20,000 nucleotides of DNA from Sphaeroforma sirkka (GCA_001586965.3 LUCW03000375.1:5001-25000), one strand, 5' to 3'; counted from the first letter of the stretch, positions 9,011-19,220 are shown. Made by a program: numbers and translations. Notes: generated by a model not told the origin, from the letters alone.

Positions 9011-10323
9011 GTACGATATATTACCGAAGTGTCGTCAACGAAAATATTTATGAGTATCCGTGTTTATTTATTTAAGTATCTGTTTTATGCATCCAATTTG
9101 GTTTTACATCACCCGTGTAGTTGTCCTTGCTGTGACGCTATACGTTCAAGCCTTGATAACGCGCACACAAACATTCGAAACTTTTTCCAGCGAGATCAAC
9201 TGCAATGAGTAGCCATATCTGCCACCTGCGCACAGTAATCCCGCCATCACCAACCCGGAAGCGTCGGTCATTGATCGCAATTTTTGACTCAAGCGTCAGG
9301 TGTGCAGTTAAAATTTGAGTATCGTGAGGTTTTATCGGTTGTGGCACCGTTGCTTAACGAGTGATTTGCTACAGCTTGTTGCATTGGGAGTAGTTGATCT
9401 TAGTTTTATGAAATCTAGTTCTATCGATATTATGATCATCAGACGAGTCCAGTTTCTCCAAGGCTCTCATGGGTAGACGAGTCTGCTAGTAAAAGTCTAC
9501 AAGCTATCACTTGCAGATGCTGAGATGAACTAATGCAAACATCACTTCATTATCCTTCTAACATGAGTAGGACTTACTGGAAACCTCGCGCATCGAATGG
9601 ACTGAGGAGTTACAAAATGGGCAAACTGGCAAGGGGCATGGTGGCAACATAGTCTACGCTGATCCACAAATTGAAGGACCGGTACTTCATTTGGGGTTTT
9701 ACTGTGAGAATTGTGATGAAACTCGCCCATGAACACTTCTTTTTCAGTGCTGCGATTTCGCATGGGTTGTAATCATATTTGCATTGTAAATTGTCGTCAG
9801 ACAGTAGCAGACTGAAAATATATTGTACATGCTCGAGTTGGCCCGTGGCTGACGTACATATGGGAACGGTTGGTGCTGAATTCAGAATTCTGTGCGCAAG
9901 CAAAATCTATACATATGGCTGTATTTACTCCTCCTTTACACTTAAGAGCCCGCACTGTGAACAACCGACCGGGCAAATGTCCGGCAAAATCGGAGATTAG
10001 CTAAACTACTGGACGTATTGAAAATCTGAGACCACGAGCGTGTTCAGCGTAGCCAAATTAGCAACGGGCAATACTTCAATTACATTATATCTGTAAAAAA
10101 AAAATAGCGTGTTCTTTTTTATATCGGGATAGCCACTGTAACACGATATAACACGATTTTCTATCCTGTATTAGTGTAATGCTGTTGGTCCTTATCTTTT
10201 GATCACAGGTGAATATTTTTTATATTTTTGAGCTGGGAAAAAACTTTTGGAGTAATATTAGACAGTATTTTGAAAATTAGCTAATTATAGTCGTATATAA
10301 ATATAGTAAGAGGCTATTTTTTT
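9011..10323. other. no firm gene; weak fragments on both strands
   Basis: Expected downstream exons of the ZNFX1-like gene were looked for and not found. Frames of 60-97 codons exist on the minus strand (9138-9347, 9542-9903), some with plausible splice donors such as GTAAGT near 9575 on the minus strand, but none shows a family motif I trust. From 10000 to 10323 the DNA is AT-rich and looks non-coding. Confidence 0.45.
9571..9732 (+). other. open stretch with a possible half ZZ-type zinc finger
   Basis: After an AG acceptor-like site, 53 codons are open. Towards the end they read GPVLHLGFYCENCDETRP, which resembles the start of a ZZ-type zinc finger (His, Gly, then C-x2-C). The partner cysteines are not found in frame. 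A Cys-rich text (FRMGCNHICIVNC) lies just downstream in another frame after a TTTTTCAG acceptor. The opposite strand is also open here, so either could be the shadow. Very tentative. Confidence 0.2.
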
Positions 10324-10647
10324 TTATTGTTGAGAAACTTTAGAACTTGACACCTCTCGAGGCTCACCTCCTCCTCTACTTTTGATTCTTTTCTCATTAC
10401 CTTTTTGTAGGGAATGTAGGCTGTTGTGATATACACCTCGTCGCCCGTGGCAGCAAATTTGGGCCCACATAGTCTCCTTCACCTCGTAGTAGTACATCCT
10501 TTTTTTATTTTTTGGAGTTGTTCCCAAAATTAAATTTGTCGCCACATCTTCTTCTTCTCCTGAGTATATAAGTTTTGGCATTTGTTGAGGAATTGTAAAA
10601 TATCTAAATATGTATTTATAGTTTTTGAATAATTGCCACTTTCTCAT
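10324..10647 (-). CDS. unrecognised short open frame, 107 codons
   Basis: The frame encodes a basic protein with KLIYSGEEED, then NKKRMYYYEVKE, two adjacent Cys and a basic Ser-rich tail. The order Leu-Ile-Tyr-x-Gly, then Tyr-Tyr-Tyr, then Cys and Arg faintly recalls FLYWCH-type zinc fingers found in some DNA transposons. The key Trp and His are not where they should be, so this is only a hint. A second frame over the same bases (in the GGCGACGAGGTG region) is also open. It lies just left of the retroelement target site. Confidence 0.25.
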   Translation of the reverse strand: MRKWQLFKNYKYIFRYFTIPQQMPKLIYSGEEEDVATNLILGTTPKNKKRMYYYEVKETMWAQICCHGRRGVYHNSLHSLQKGNEKRIKSRGGGEPREVSSSKVSQQ

Positions 10648-10747
10648 CCTCTTCTCGTCCTCGTGATAGCATATATTTTGGCTTTAGTTTTTTAGAAACT
10701 GTATTGTTCACCTCAGGCCAAAATTTGTATACAAAAATATAGAAAAG

Positions 10748-10842
10748 ATGAACAGGGAGATAACAAATGGACAGAAAATAGAAAATGTAGCAGAAGAACA
10801 AAAAATAGAAAATGTAGCAGAAGAACAAAACATAGAAAATGT
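10748..10842 (+). CDS. start of a small acidic repeat ORF, interrupted by the LTR element
   Basis: An ATG at 10748 opens MNREITNGQK and then the nine-residue unit IENVAEEQK, repeated. The reading frame meets the left LTR after the first codons of a third unit. The rest of such a unit appears immediately right of the element (19094 on) in the matching register. This is sequence outside the retroelement; whether it was ever a gene is unknown. Glu/Asn/Val-rich units of this kind usually form acidic helices. Confidence 0.35.
10778..10842 (+). repeat. 27-bp tandem repeat, target of the insertion
   Basis: Units start at 10778, 10805 and 10832, each beginning ATAGAAAATGT. The first two are 27 bp and nearly identical; the third is cut by the LTR after 11 bases. 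GGCAGAAGAACATAAA at 19098 on, right of the element, matches the continuation of a unit (GCAGAAGAACAAAA). Confidence 0.85.
10839..10842. repeat. left target-site duplication (ATGT)
   Basis: ATGT directly precedes the left LTR and recurs at 19094-19097 directly after the right LTR. A 4-bp duplication is within the range for Ty3/gypsy-type insertions. Because the LTR ends in A, a 5-bp AATGT reading is also possible. Confidence 0.75.
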
Positions 10843-11090
10843 TGTAGTAAGTACACGTCGAGTAACTATATCTCAACGTTCTTCCTCCTCAGGGAGGGGG
10901 ACGTTGTTCATTTATTAGTAATTGTAAACAGTAATCCTAAAATGACTGACTCTTAAATGAGTCATCAGTCATGTGTTGTAAAACCAGCAAAACCCTAAAA
11001 CCCAGTTTATCAGATTATTCTGATAAACTGTAAAACTTGTAATAAACCTAAAATAATCAAATGAATCTAAGTACTTGTATTCTGACCTCA
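10843..11090 (-). repeat. left LTR (3' LTR of the minus-strand element)
   Basis: A 248-bp repeat that begins TG and ends CA, about 97% alike to the right LTR. On the minus strand it carries an AATAAA near the TTTATT at 10909-10914, a possible poly(A) signal. It also contains a 10-bp inverted repeat (GTTTATCAGA ... TCTGATAAAC) and a TGACTGACTC/GAGTCA inverted pair with TGAGTCA. Confidence 0.9.
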
Positions 11091-11100
11091 ACCCCCCCAA
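11091..11100 (-). promoter_or_regulatory. polypurine tract next to the 3' LTR
   Basis: On the minus strand a run of seven G's after TT directly abuts the left LTR. This is the place where family members prime plus-strand DNA synthesis, and it confirms the minus orientation of the element independently of its coding parts. Confidence 0.65.
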
Positions 11101-11163
11101 ACTGAAGCACTGAACAAAGCAGTGTGCCAGTTTCAAAGATGATAAGAATAACGTAGTACTTTA

Positions 11164-11801
11164 TGTGCTGGCATTCTCCTCGAGAACTAGAGCATTGTGC
11201 TGGCATTTATCCTCGAGAGCTAGAGCATTGTGCTGGCATTTATCCTCAGAGAGCTAGAGCATTGTGCTGGCATTTTACCCTAGAGAGCTAGAGGACCCGA
11301 TGTATACGTCTCGAGCGACCGGTCGTGTTTGAATTCTTGAAGCTACTGTTAATCTGTGTCAGCATATAGGAGTTTGGCAAGTACAATATAGGACTGTACT
11401 TGTGTCGGAGAAAAACTGCCAGTGGCAGAAACCGTGCAAACCATTAACCCGCTGTTTCAAAACAATGCCCAAAGAGTTGTTTGATTGATTTCGCTGTGTT
11501 AAACTCCGAAGCTAGGATGGCTCATTTAACCTCGCGAGCTTGAGCCGCTGACGATTTTCCCTCGCGAGCTCGAGTGCTAACCGTTTATTCTCGCGAGCTC
11601 GTGTGGCTGGTTTATACTTGGGAGCTAGAGTCGCTGCTTTTTATACTCAAGAGCTCGAGTGGCTGGTTTACACTCGGGAGCTAGAGTTGCTGGGTTATAC
11701 TCGGGAGCTAGAGCCGCTGCTTTTTATACTCAAGAGCTCGAGTGGCTGGTTTATACTTGGGAGCTAGAGTTGCTGGTTTATGCTCCAGAGCTTGAGCTCG
11801 A
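11164..11801 (-). repeat. minisatellite in the 3' untranslated part of the element
   Basis: Two arrays of one family. At 11164-11293 four units of 32-34 bp start TGTGCTGGCATT. At 11530-11801 about ten units of 27-30 bp carry the core CTCGAGAGCTAGAG or variants (TCGCGAGCTCGAG, TCGGGAGCTAGAG), followed by GCTGGTTTATAC. Both share GCTGG...TTTA...GAGCTAGAG. The cores are partly self-complementary (GAGCTC, CTCGAG, TCGCGA). About 240 bp of unrelated sequence separates the arrays. Tandem arrays between the last gene and the 3' LTR are known in some plant Ty3/gypsy elements. Confidence 0.85.
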
Positions 11802-11835
11802 TATCCGAGAACAAAGTTATATTGAAGATAAAGTA

Positions 11836-11981
11836 TTAGAACTGTGCACGTTGGCGCTTACGTGTCCGTGTCTGCGAAGCTTTGTGGTAGGCCGCGATAA
11901 CTTTGGCATCATCAAAAGCTTCTGCTGTTTCCCACGTTGGTTCGCCTTCTCGCCATCTCACCAGGATTCGAACTTCCCCGT
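11836..11981 (-). pseudogene. chromodomain end of the retroelement pol region
   Basis: The minus-strand text ILVRWREGEPTWETAEAF fits the conserved end of a chromodomain (VRW.G....TWE....F), followed by a short basic tail. Chromodomains at the integrase end help chromovirus integrases recognise modified chromatin. Part of a broken element. Confidence 0.75.
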
Positions 11982-12076
11982 CTCATCATTCGTACGGTGT
12001 GTGATAATATGGTGAAACTCAACCCCTCCTTCGGTCCATAAGTCTTCGTTAATTGGTGGGTCTGTGCGTCTATGCA

Positions 12077-13422
12077 CTAAACGGAGGAGTTCCACCCGTA
12101 CCGGTTTGTCCTTGAATTCTGGTGGGGCGGAAGTTGACCGTGTCTAGCTTTGATTACATATGGACCAAACAATGGCCGCATGGCCTTCGTTGTTCGGCCT
12201 TCTGATCGTACCATGACCACATCTCCTTCGTCGAAATATACCAAGTCGTGAGCATACAGGCGGCCAAATGTCGTCGTAAGCTTGCCTGTATACTTCTTGG
12301 TAATGTGGTGGAGGGTCGGCAATATAGTGTCCTGTAACTGGTCTAATCGTTGTGCCCAGGTGTCATTCGTCATCGGCTGGGAATCCGGTAACTCGTCTGT
12401 GAAATCGGCGAACGGAACATGGCGGCGGCTAAAGTACGCGCTAAACGGTGCACTTTTATGGCGGCGGAATATCCGAAGGTTCTGGTATAGCATCGTAAAC
12501 GAAAGGCGTTCGTCCCATCGAAGGGGAACCGCCTCACAGCATTGTCGAATAGAACGTGTAATCTCCTTGTGACGTCGTTCTGCCGCGCCCAGCACTTGGG
12601 GTCGATATGGTGGAGACACCTTATGTAGCATCACCAGAAGCTCCACTATCTTGTTGGTGAACTCCTTCCCCATGTCTGTTTGGATTTTACGGGGGAAGCC
12701 ATGTTCGCTATGAGTGTCTGTGTCGTGGTTTCCTTTGTCTTGTCCGGTGTGGCTCGAAGGATAGAATAGCCTGTGGCGATGTACAAGACGTGAAGAATAT
12801 AATTGTTCTTGCGTCTGGACTCCAGTGGCATCGGGATGTAGTCCACTTGAATATGGTCCCACGGGTAGCGTGCATCGATGCTAATCATCGGGTGGAAACC
12901 TTTACGAAGTGTGTCCTGTCCCAAACATGTGCCACATTGCCGCTTAACCTCTGTGGCTAACTCAAGTGCCCCTGGCCAAACGTGACCGTTCTGACGAAGT
13001 TGTTGGACTGTGTCCGCCGCCCCATGATGTCCTTGTTCGTGTTGCGCTTGCGTGAGTTGCGTACGACGCTGTTTCTCCTCCAGGCTCGCTTGTGCAAACG
13101 CCGGTTGACCCTCTGCATCTGGCATTGCCACTGAGATTTCTCGCGCTGTGTCCAAGCACATGACATATTTTGTATGCTTTGGTTCTGCATAACCAAGTCG
13201 CTGTGAAAACAACGGGTCCAGTTTGAACACATTGGGAGGACCAACCCGTGCTACTACGGTATGACCCCATGGTGTCTTTCCACATGCGTACTTAGCGTAC
13301 TTGAGGGACGTGTGTGGTGTCCGTGGTACCAGCACCGGTTTTGTCTGCAATAACTGCTTGAACAGGTCGAACCATGGTGCTCTTGGTACCCATGGTAGAC
13401 ATACTGTGGTGCAAGGGTGCAA
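12077..13422 (-). pseudogene. integrase region of the retroelement
   Basis: The minus strand shows a zinc-binding HHCC-type module (HEQGHHGAADTV ... CGTC), the start of the catalytic core (WDHIQVDYIP) and, further on, a core end with QTDMGKEFTNK and PYRPQVLGAAER, typical of retroelement integrases. The integrase tail leads into the chromodomain remnant. An RNase H was not identified by eye between the RT and this module. Part of a broken element. Confidence 0.85.
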
Positions 13423-14812
13423 CCGTGTTCGCGAAATTAGGCAGATGTTCGTGAAGGTATTTTGCTAAACCCAACGCCGAGGCTATATCTTTGTACCGTA
13501 GTGGTGTGGGCCAGTCGATCAGCTTAGCCTGCTTTTCATGGTCAATGTCAATGCCGTGTGCCGATACTTTCTTCCCTAGGATCATGACTTTGGAAATAGC
13601 GAAGTGGCACTTGGCAGGGTTAAGCTTAAAACTGTGGTATGTTAAGCGTTGTATCACCTTCTGCACCGTCCTAACGTGTTCGTCATAATCGTCACTGGCG
13701 ATAACTATGTCATCGATATAGTGGTGAACCGGTAAGCCATCAAGTATCGTACTCAAGGTACGCTGGAACTGCTGCGTGAGTACATGAATACCGAACGGTG
13801 CTGATGTGAACGAGTACTGATAACGTTCGTGTGTGAAACTAAATAAGTATTGTGAGTCTGGATGGATGGGCAGCTTGTGGTATGCAGCCGATATGTCCAG
13901 CGTCGTGTAGTACTTCTTACTCTTGAGGCGAGATATGAGTTCGTTGACCTTGGGGATCAGGAACTGGTCACCAAGAATAAGCGCGTTAACGGCACGTATA
14001 TCTAAACACACGCGTACCTTCTTGACGTTGCCTTCCGCATCGAATGTCGGTACCGCAAAAAGAGGAAGATTAACAGTCGTTGGTGTCGTTCGTTTCGTAA
14101 TCACCAAATCCGTCAACCACTTCTTCACTTGTTCATCCACATAGGGAAGCCATCGATCGGATACGAAGTTACGCGTCGATCTCCGCATCTGCAACGCTTG
14201 TTCATGGGTTACTGTGATGGCAACCTCACTCCCTTCCAGACGACAGCGCGCGTTGTCGGCAATCTTTACATTGGCTTCCAAATCCTGTGCCAACCGTTGG
14301 CATACATCGACAGGTTCCGTTGTGTTAGGTGCTTGTCGGCGTGGTATGGGTTCGAGGAGCTCATCTAGTTCTGTGGGGTCTATTGGTGCAAGTGGCGATC
14401 GGATACCGCCTATGTATAGGCCCAAGCCTTTCAACATATCTTGCCCCACTATGACATCTATACCCGTCGGCAAGTTCATCAATTCTAATGAACCGTCGAT
14501 AATTCTGGTACCGTACCTTATAGGTACCACTTTCGTCGTCCCCAGTCGAGGAGTTCGCACCGCCTTGACAGCTAAATATGTAAATGACCCAGGTGGTGCC
14601 GGGGTTATTGGTCGGCCAAGGAGGTTTGCGGATGTCTGTGAGATACAACTTCTATTTGCTCCCGTGTCTATCAAGGCTTTGAACGTACGTCCGTTGATTT
14701 GTACTTGAATATAGACTCGGTTGTCTGACGTCAGCAATGGGTCTTGTATTGCCATCACTGCTCCAATCGTGGTAACAAATATGAAGCTCCTATCCGACTC
14801 AGACACCCTCAC
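13292..14812 (-). pseudogene. protease and reverse transcriptase region of the retroelement
   Basis: The front has an aspartic protease signature (FKALIDTGANRSCIS, then the flap region and IDVIVGQDML). A reverse transcriptase follows, with YYTTLDISAAYHKLPI, FTSAPFGI and the active-site box HHYIDDIVIA, and then FKLNPAKCHF. These are standard landmarks of the Ty3/gypsy pol polyprotein. It is the longest continuous frame in the window (about 506 codons). Part of a broken element. Confidence 0.9.
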
Positions 14813-14815
14813 CTC

Positions 14816-17109
14816 TCATGCGTGATCGGCTACCGACTCCCACGTCTCATAGGCGTGGTTTGGTGTTGACGTCATGTGCTCGAAGTCTTCGTGAAGAATC
14901 GTATTGATATGAACCTCTGTAGCTTCCGATGGTAGAGCCAAGTCTTCGTCCTGTGTACTCGCATTCACCTGTACTTGAGGTGTCGGACGTATTGTGGCTA
15001 CGTCTCTAGTCTGGGATGTATTCTGCCCTTGTTCTGCGGTTGATGTTGTGGACGGTGTGTGTACCGATTGTAAGTCCCTCAAAGGACGGTTGTTGTCGTA
15101 TAGCCTTGCTCGACCCTCCGCGCTCACCGCTTGCGACGCCCTGAAATGATGACACCGTGGGATGTGCCTACCACCTGGTGGCGCCTGTGCCTGGCACCCC
15201 GCACAAGTCGTTGGTACCGTAGGTTGGGGCCGTTGAGTTCAATTCTGCGTTTGTCGTCTACTCATGTGTGGGTTGGGGCGGCTATTGGTGTCATCGTGAC
15301 TTTAATTGGTCGAAGGGCCCTCGCGTTTGTTGTGACCCTGGAAACGTGCTGTCGTACGTTGCTGTGCATCCTGAATGTCATGGCTCAACAGCTGTATAAG
15401 CTCGTGTGTCTCCATCAGTTGCCATTTGAGATGCAACTGTAGAGTATGCTCATACGTATGGCCGTTGAGAGCTTCTTCTAACAGTTGTACAATGCAGTGG
15501 TTCACTATTTTCTGTTGGAAGTCGGTATCTGTCTGGCACCGTCCACGTGCCCTCCTGTGGTTCTCCATGAGCTGTGAAATTTGTTCCATAAGAGGAGTGT
15601 GCATGTTTTGACTTTGGCCCTTGGCTAACTTGCGAAACGCGGGATCGACAGTGGCCTGTGTTTCGTGCGAACAGATCTGTTCGATCTGTAGTCGAGGTGT
15701 GCATGTCTACAACCGTTCAGAATTGTCGAGGATGTAGTCCAGTGTTGACTTCTCCGCCTTGAAGTAGGATAGTACCTTGTGAAACCATGTAAGGTTCCAA
15801 CTCTCATTCAGCCCTGCGATTTGTGCGTTCTTGAACGCCTCGAGGAGAGCCCCTCTTGAGTCCCGTTCCATAATATCATGTAGGTAGTATCTGTTCGACG
15901 GCCAATCAGGCCACGTACGTGGTGAAGGTACGGGACGCTTCTCTACTAGTCGGGACTCTAATGTAGCTCAAAGTGTCTCAATCCCGCCCCAAAGAGCTTC
16001 AGCTCGAGCCGTGTTATTCTCCTCGATTGCTTGGCATAGCTCGTCACTTAAATGTAGTATCCGTGCGTGTAGCGCCTGTCGGCTTTTCTCGATACTCTCC
16101 GGTGTAGGAGGAGGTGTAGGCATCATTGTCTCCGCTGGCTTCAAAGATTGTTCTTGCCCATTCATCGTTGGTGTGCATAACGTGGTCTCTGTACGTCGAG
16201 GAGTCCGTCCGTACTCACTAGCGGATTCCTTCTCGAATAACTGACGTTGTTGGTGTTGGCGATATGTCGAACTCATTTGGTCTTGTCTCGTCTTGAGTGC
16301 CTCCTGCCCGTGTGGGTTCCGTTTGGCCAACGTTTGCTCGCGCACAACATCCTGGAATGATGGCGCTGCCTCCCTGGATGACAGTATCTCTTCCTCCTCA
16401 GAGGGTTGGCCTTCCGACTCCGGTGACTCGTATCCAAGGCCATGATGTGGTTGTGAATGACCTAGTATTCGAAACGTGGGGTTATTCTCCTATCTCGTGT
16501 TGTCTGTCCCTGTCTGTGTGAACTAGTAGATTGAACGTGTGGAGACAACAAGGTAGTAGGGCGCTCTGAAGCCGTACGTTGCCATCTTTGTTCATACTTG
16601 TCCAACAGCGATTGTTATTGAGCCATGAGCTCGGTGAGCTTTTGTGTTGACCGCTGCTTCCGCGTCGTACCCTTGTTGCTGGTGCGACGGCGATAACGCC
16701 TCCGCTCGTTAGGTGTGAGGCGTGGTTGCCCATTAACAGAGTATGAGGCGCCTGAGATACCCGAAGACGAACGGGGAGGCAGTCTGTTACTGGCTACATG
16801 GTCATCAGTAATGGACTGTTCCCTGTTCGCGCGCAGGTCGGAATCTCCCTTGGCCTCGTCGTTGTCTGCTACGTCTTCCGTTATAAGGCTAGGTTTGTCC
16901 CTAGTTGCCGTAGGTATCTGTCGATCGAAGTTTGCTCTCTGGTTATGGACCTCGTCATCCTGAGTATCCCTCCGCCCTGTCTCAGACCGTTGGCGGGAAT
17001 GATTCGTTGGATGTTGGTGGCGCTTTGTCCCTCTCCGGTCTATATCATCCTCCTCTCGACGTTCAGGGGATAGGCGTTGCTGTCGGCGGCTTTGACGCGT
17101 GTTGGACAT
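14816..17109 (-). pseudogene. gag-like region of the retroelement
   Basis: From right to left on the minus strand: a very basic Arg-rich start (MSNTRQSRRQQRLSPERR), a Pro-rich then helical stretch around 15968-16345, a capsid-like helical part with MEQISQLMENHRRARGR around 15302-15604, and a Cys/His group (CAGCQA...RHIPRC) near 15150-15225 that looks like a variant nucleocapsid zinc knuckle. Gag proteins form the particle and bind the RNA. The region is split into several frames and is part of a broken element. Confidence 0.65.
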
Positions 17110-18328
17110 ATTAATATGTATTGTAATGTAATGGAGGTTTGGAAATGTATGCAGTCATCCTCAAAATAGTTCGGGTATAACTACTTCCCGTCCTAGAGGT
17201 TCGACGCCCATCTCAACAAATCTCGACATTCTTACTTGGACAATTTAGTTCGTGCCCAGTACCCCGTCCCTTGCCGTAGCATCAACTCACCCATGAATCC
17301 TGCTCATATCTTTAGCCCATGCATGTGTTATGTGCACTTATGATTTAGCCCCCGTCGGGGTTCACCCCTACCCCTTTGTGTGCTTCTCCATCCTTCTGGT
17401 GGAGTCACCTGCCTCTTCAGTGAACTCTTCTTGATCCTGAGAAGGCTCGTCAGCTCTTGTGTTGCTCCCCGTATGTCGCTGATTTATTCTTCCGTGCTCC
17501 AACATGTGAGGCCTTCCTGGCCTTCCTGGCTCTGTCGATCCCTCTCTATGCAACTAGACTCAACTTAATAATGCCCTCGTACGTCCCGTCGCCTGAAGTC
17601 CCCTAAGACAGTTGTTTCTTAGTATTGTTCTTGGTTCTCGTCGCCAACTATGGCCCTTATCTCGGTAGACCACTTCTCTGTGACTTGTTCGTTGTCTGAG
17701 CCCTTCCGGATCTTCTGATTTTCATATTAATATGTATTGTAATGTAATGGAGGTTTGGAAATGTATGCAGTCATCCTCAAAATAGTTCGGGTATAACTAC
17801 TTCCCGTCCTAGAGGTTCGACGCCCATCTCAACAAATCTCGACATTCTTACTTGGACAATTTAGTTCGTGCCCAGTACCTCGTCCCTTGCCGTAGCATCA
17901 ACTCACCCATGAATCCTGCTCATATCTTTAGCCCATGCATGTGTTATGTGCACTTATGATTTAGCCCCCGTCGGGGTTCACCCTACCCCTTTGTGTGCTT
18001 CTCCATCCTTCTGGTGGAGTCACCTGCCTCTTCAGTGAACTCTTCTTGATCCTGAGAAGGCTCGTCAGCTCTTGTGTTGCTCCCCGTATGTCGCTGATTT
18101 ATTCTTCCGTGCTCCAACATGTGAGGCCTTCCTGGCTCTGTCGATCCCTCTCTATGCAACTAGACTCAACTTAATAATGCCCTCGTACGTCCCGTCGCCT
18201 GAAGTCCCCTAAGACAGTTGTTTCTTAGTATTGTTCTTGGTTCTCGTCGCCAACTATGGCCCTTATCTCGGTAGACCACTTCTCTGTGACTTGTTCGTTG
18301 TCTGAGCCCTTCCGGATCTTCTGATTTT
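17107..18328 (-). repeat. 616-bp tandem duplication in the element's leader
   Basis: 17107-17722 and 17723-18328 are almost identical, head to tail. The second is 10 bp shorter, and apart from small length changes only about one base differs. The left copy ends at the start codon region of the gag-like part. The duplication must be younger than the insertion-age estimate from the LTRs, or the copies have been homogenised. Confidence 0.95.
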
Positions 18329-18855
18329 GCTCCTGTTCTGCTGATGTCAACCCCTCCGATGCTTTCGATGGCTCCTCGTGCTCAGTTTTAGTGTCTTTGT
18401 TTGACAATGTTTGTTGCTTTCTAGGAATATTAGCTACTTGCCGAGAAAGCCTGACCCTTTCTAACTGCCTAGCCATACTAGATCTACTTAGCCTAACGCG
18501 TCGATCGATTCGTTCAGATCCTCTTGCCTGGTGCCGTTATATCTGCTGTTCGCCCGGTCTCTGTGTTTCTTCCGGGCCGCTGTCACCATTTGACAGTAAG
18601 GACGGCATTGTGGCACTAGCGTCACTGCTAGTAGATCCACTACCAACCTCCTCCGTCGGTAGATTCTAGCGATCTCATCAACTTACTGCTCCATCTTGCT
18701 TTTCCTGTTACATCCAAAGTTCTTTCTCTTTTGTTCGTAGTTTCTCCATAGAAAAATTATTAAATTTCAATCTAATACTATAAGGCAGTTTAAATAAAGA
18801 TAGCTTATTTCACAATTATTAATAAACTAACAACTTTCCAAAGTATAGGTAAAAA
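18329..18855 (-). other. leader of the retroelement next to the 5' LTR
   Basis: Sequence between the tandem duplication and the right LTR. A minus-strand frame at 18225-18476 encodes a charged Glu/Gln/Lys-rich 83-residue text and extends into the duplication, so part of it exists twice; it may be an upstream reading frame or the original front of gag. The bases directly inside the LTR (TTTTTACCTATACTTTGG on the minus strand) do not match a primer-binding site I recognise. Confidence 0.5.
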
Positions 18856-19093
18856 TGTAGTAAGTACACATCGAGTAACTATATCTCAATGTTCTCCCTC
18901 CTCAGGGAGGGGGACGTTGTTCATTTATTAGTAATTGTAAACAGTTGACTGACTCTTAAATGAGTCATCAGTCATGTGTTGTAAAACCAGCAAAACCCTA
19001 AAACCCAGTTTATCAGATTATTTTGATAAACTGTAAAACTTATAATAAACCTAAAATAATCAAATAAATATAAGTACTTGTATTCTGACCACA
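18856..19093 (-). repeat. right LTR (5' LTR of the minus-strand element)
   Basis: A 238-bp repeat, TG...CA, matching the left LTR at about 97% apart from one 10-bp length difference. For a minus-strand element this is the promoter-bearing copy. It holds the same TGAGTCA and hairpin structures, though the 10-bp inverted repeat is no longer perfect here. Confidence 0.9.
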
Positions 19094-19097
19094 ATGT
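19094..19097. repeat. right target-site duplication (ATGT)
   Basis: ATGT follows the right LTR directly, matching 10839-10842 on the left. Beyond it the 27-bp target repeat resumes in register. Confidence 0.75.
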
Positions 19098-19220
19098 GGC
19101 AGAAGAACATAAAACCGTAGGTTCAATAGAATTACTACTATAAAGTATGTGAACATGTATAACACACCGTTTGTTGAATGAGATGAACGTGCAACGATGG
19201 GGGGCAACATGCTGCATTAA

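Larger units (their letters stand above)
10843..19093 (-). mobile_element. Ty3/gypsy-type LTR retroelement with chromodomain (chromovirus-like), about 8.25 kb, broken
   Basis: Bounded by direct LTRs (10843-11090 and 18856-19093) and an ATGT duplication. Read on the minus strand from right to left it holds leader, gag-like, protease, reverse transcriptase, integrase and chromodomain parts, then an untranslated stretch with a minisatellite and a polypurine tract. The order protease-RT-integrase places it in Ty3/gypsy, and the terminal chromodomain in the chromovirus branch. The coding part is broken in about half a dozen or more places, so it is a fossil. The LTRs differ at about eight positions plus one 10-bp length difference (roughly 3%), pointing to a fairly recent insertion. 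The gag and pol frames share a register at their border, a layout compatible with the read-through some members of the family use. Confidence 0.9.

Noticed and set aside
9138-9347. Minus-strand frame with IWLLIAVDLAGKSFECLC, considered as a transposase fragment
   Set aside because: The pattern faintly recalls DDE transposases of the Merlin type, but the catalytic acidic residues and neighbouring motifs are not seen.
10616-10876. Phe/Tyr/Cys-rich minus-strand frame that looks membrane-like
   Set aside because: It reads the 27-bp repeat backwards and runs into the LTR, so its hydrophobic pattern is an artefact.
11164-11801. Regularly spaced repeats considered as a CRISPR-like array
   Set aside because: Units are degenerate and contiguous, without unique spacers, and the context is a eukaryotic retroelement.
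11659-12015. Plus-strand frame of 118 codons across the minisatellite
   Set aside because: The front is the translated tandem repeat and the rest is antisense to the chromodomain region.
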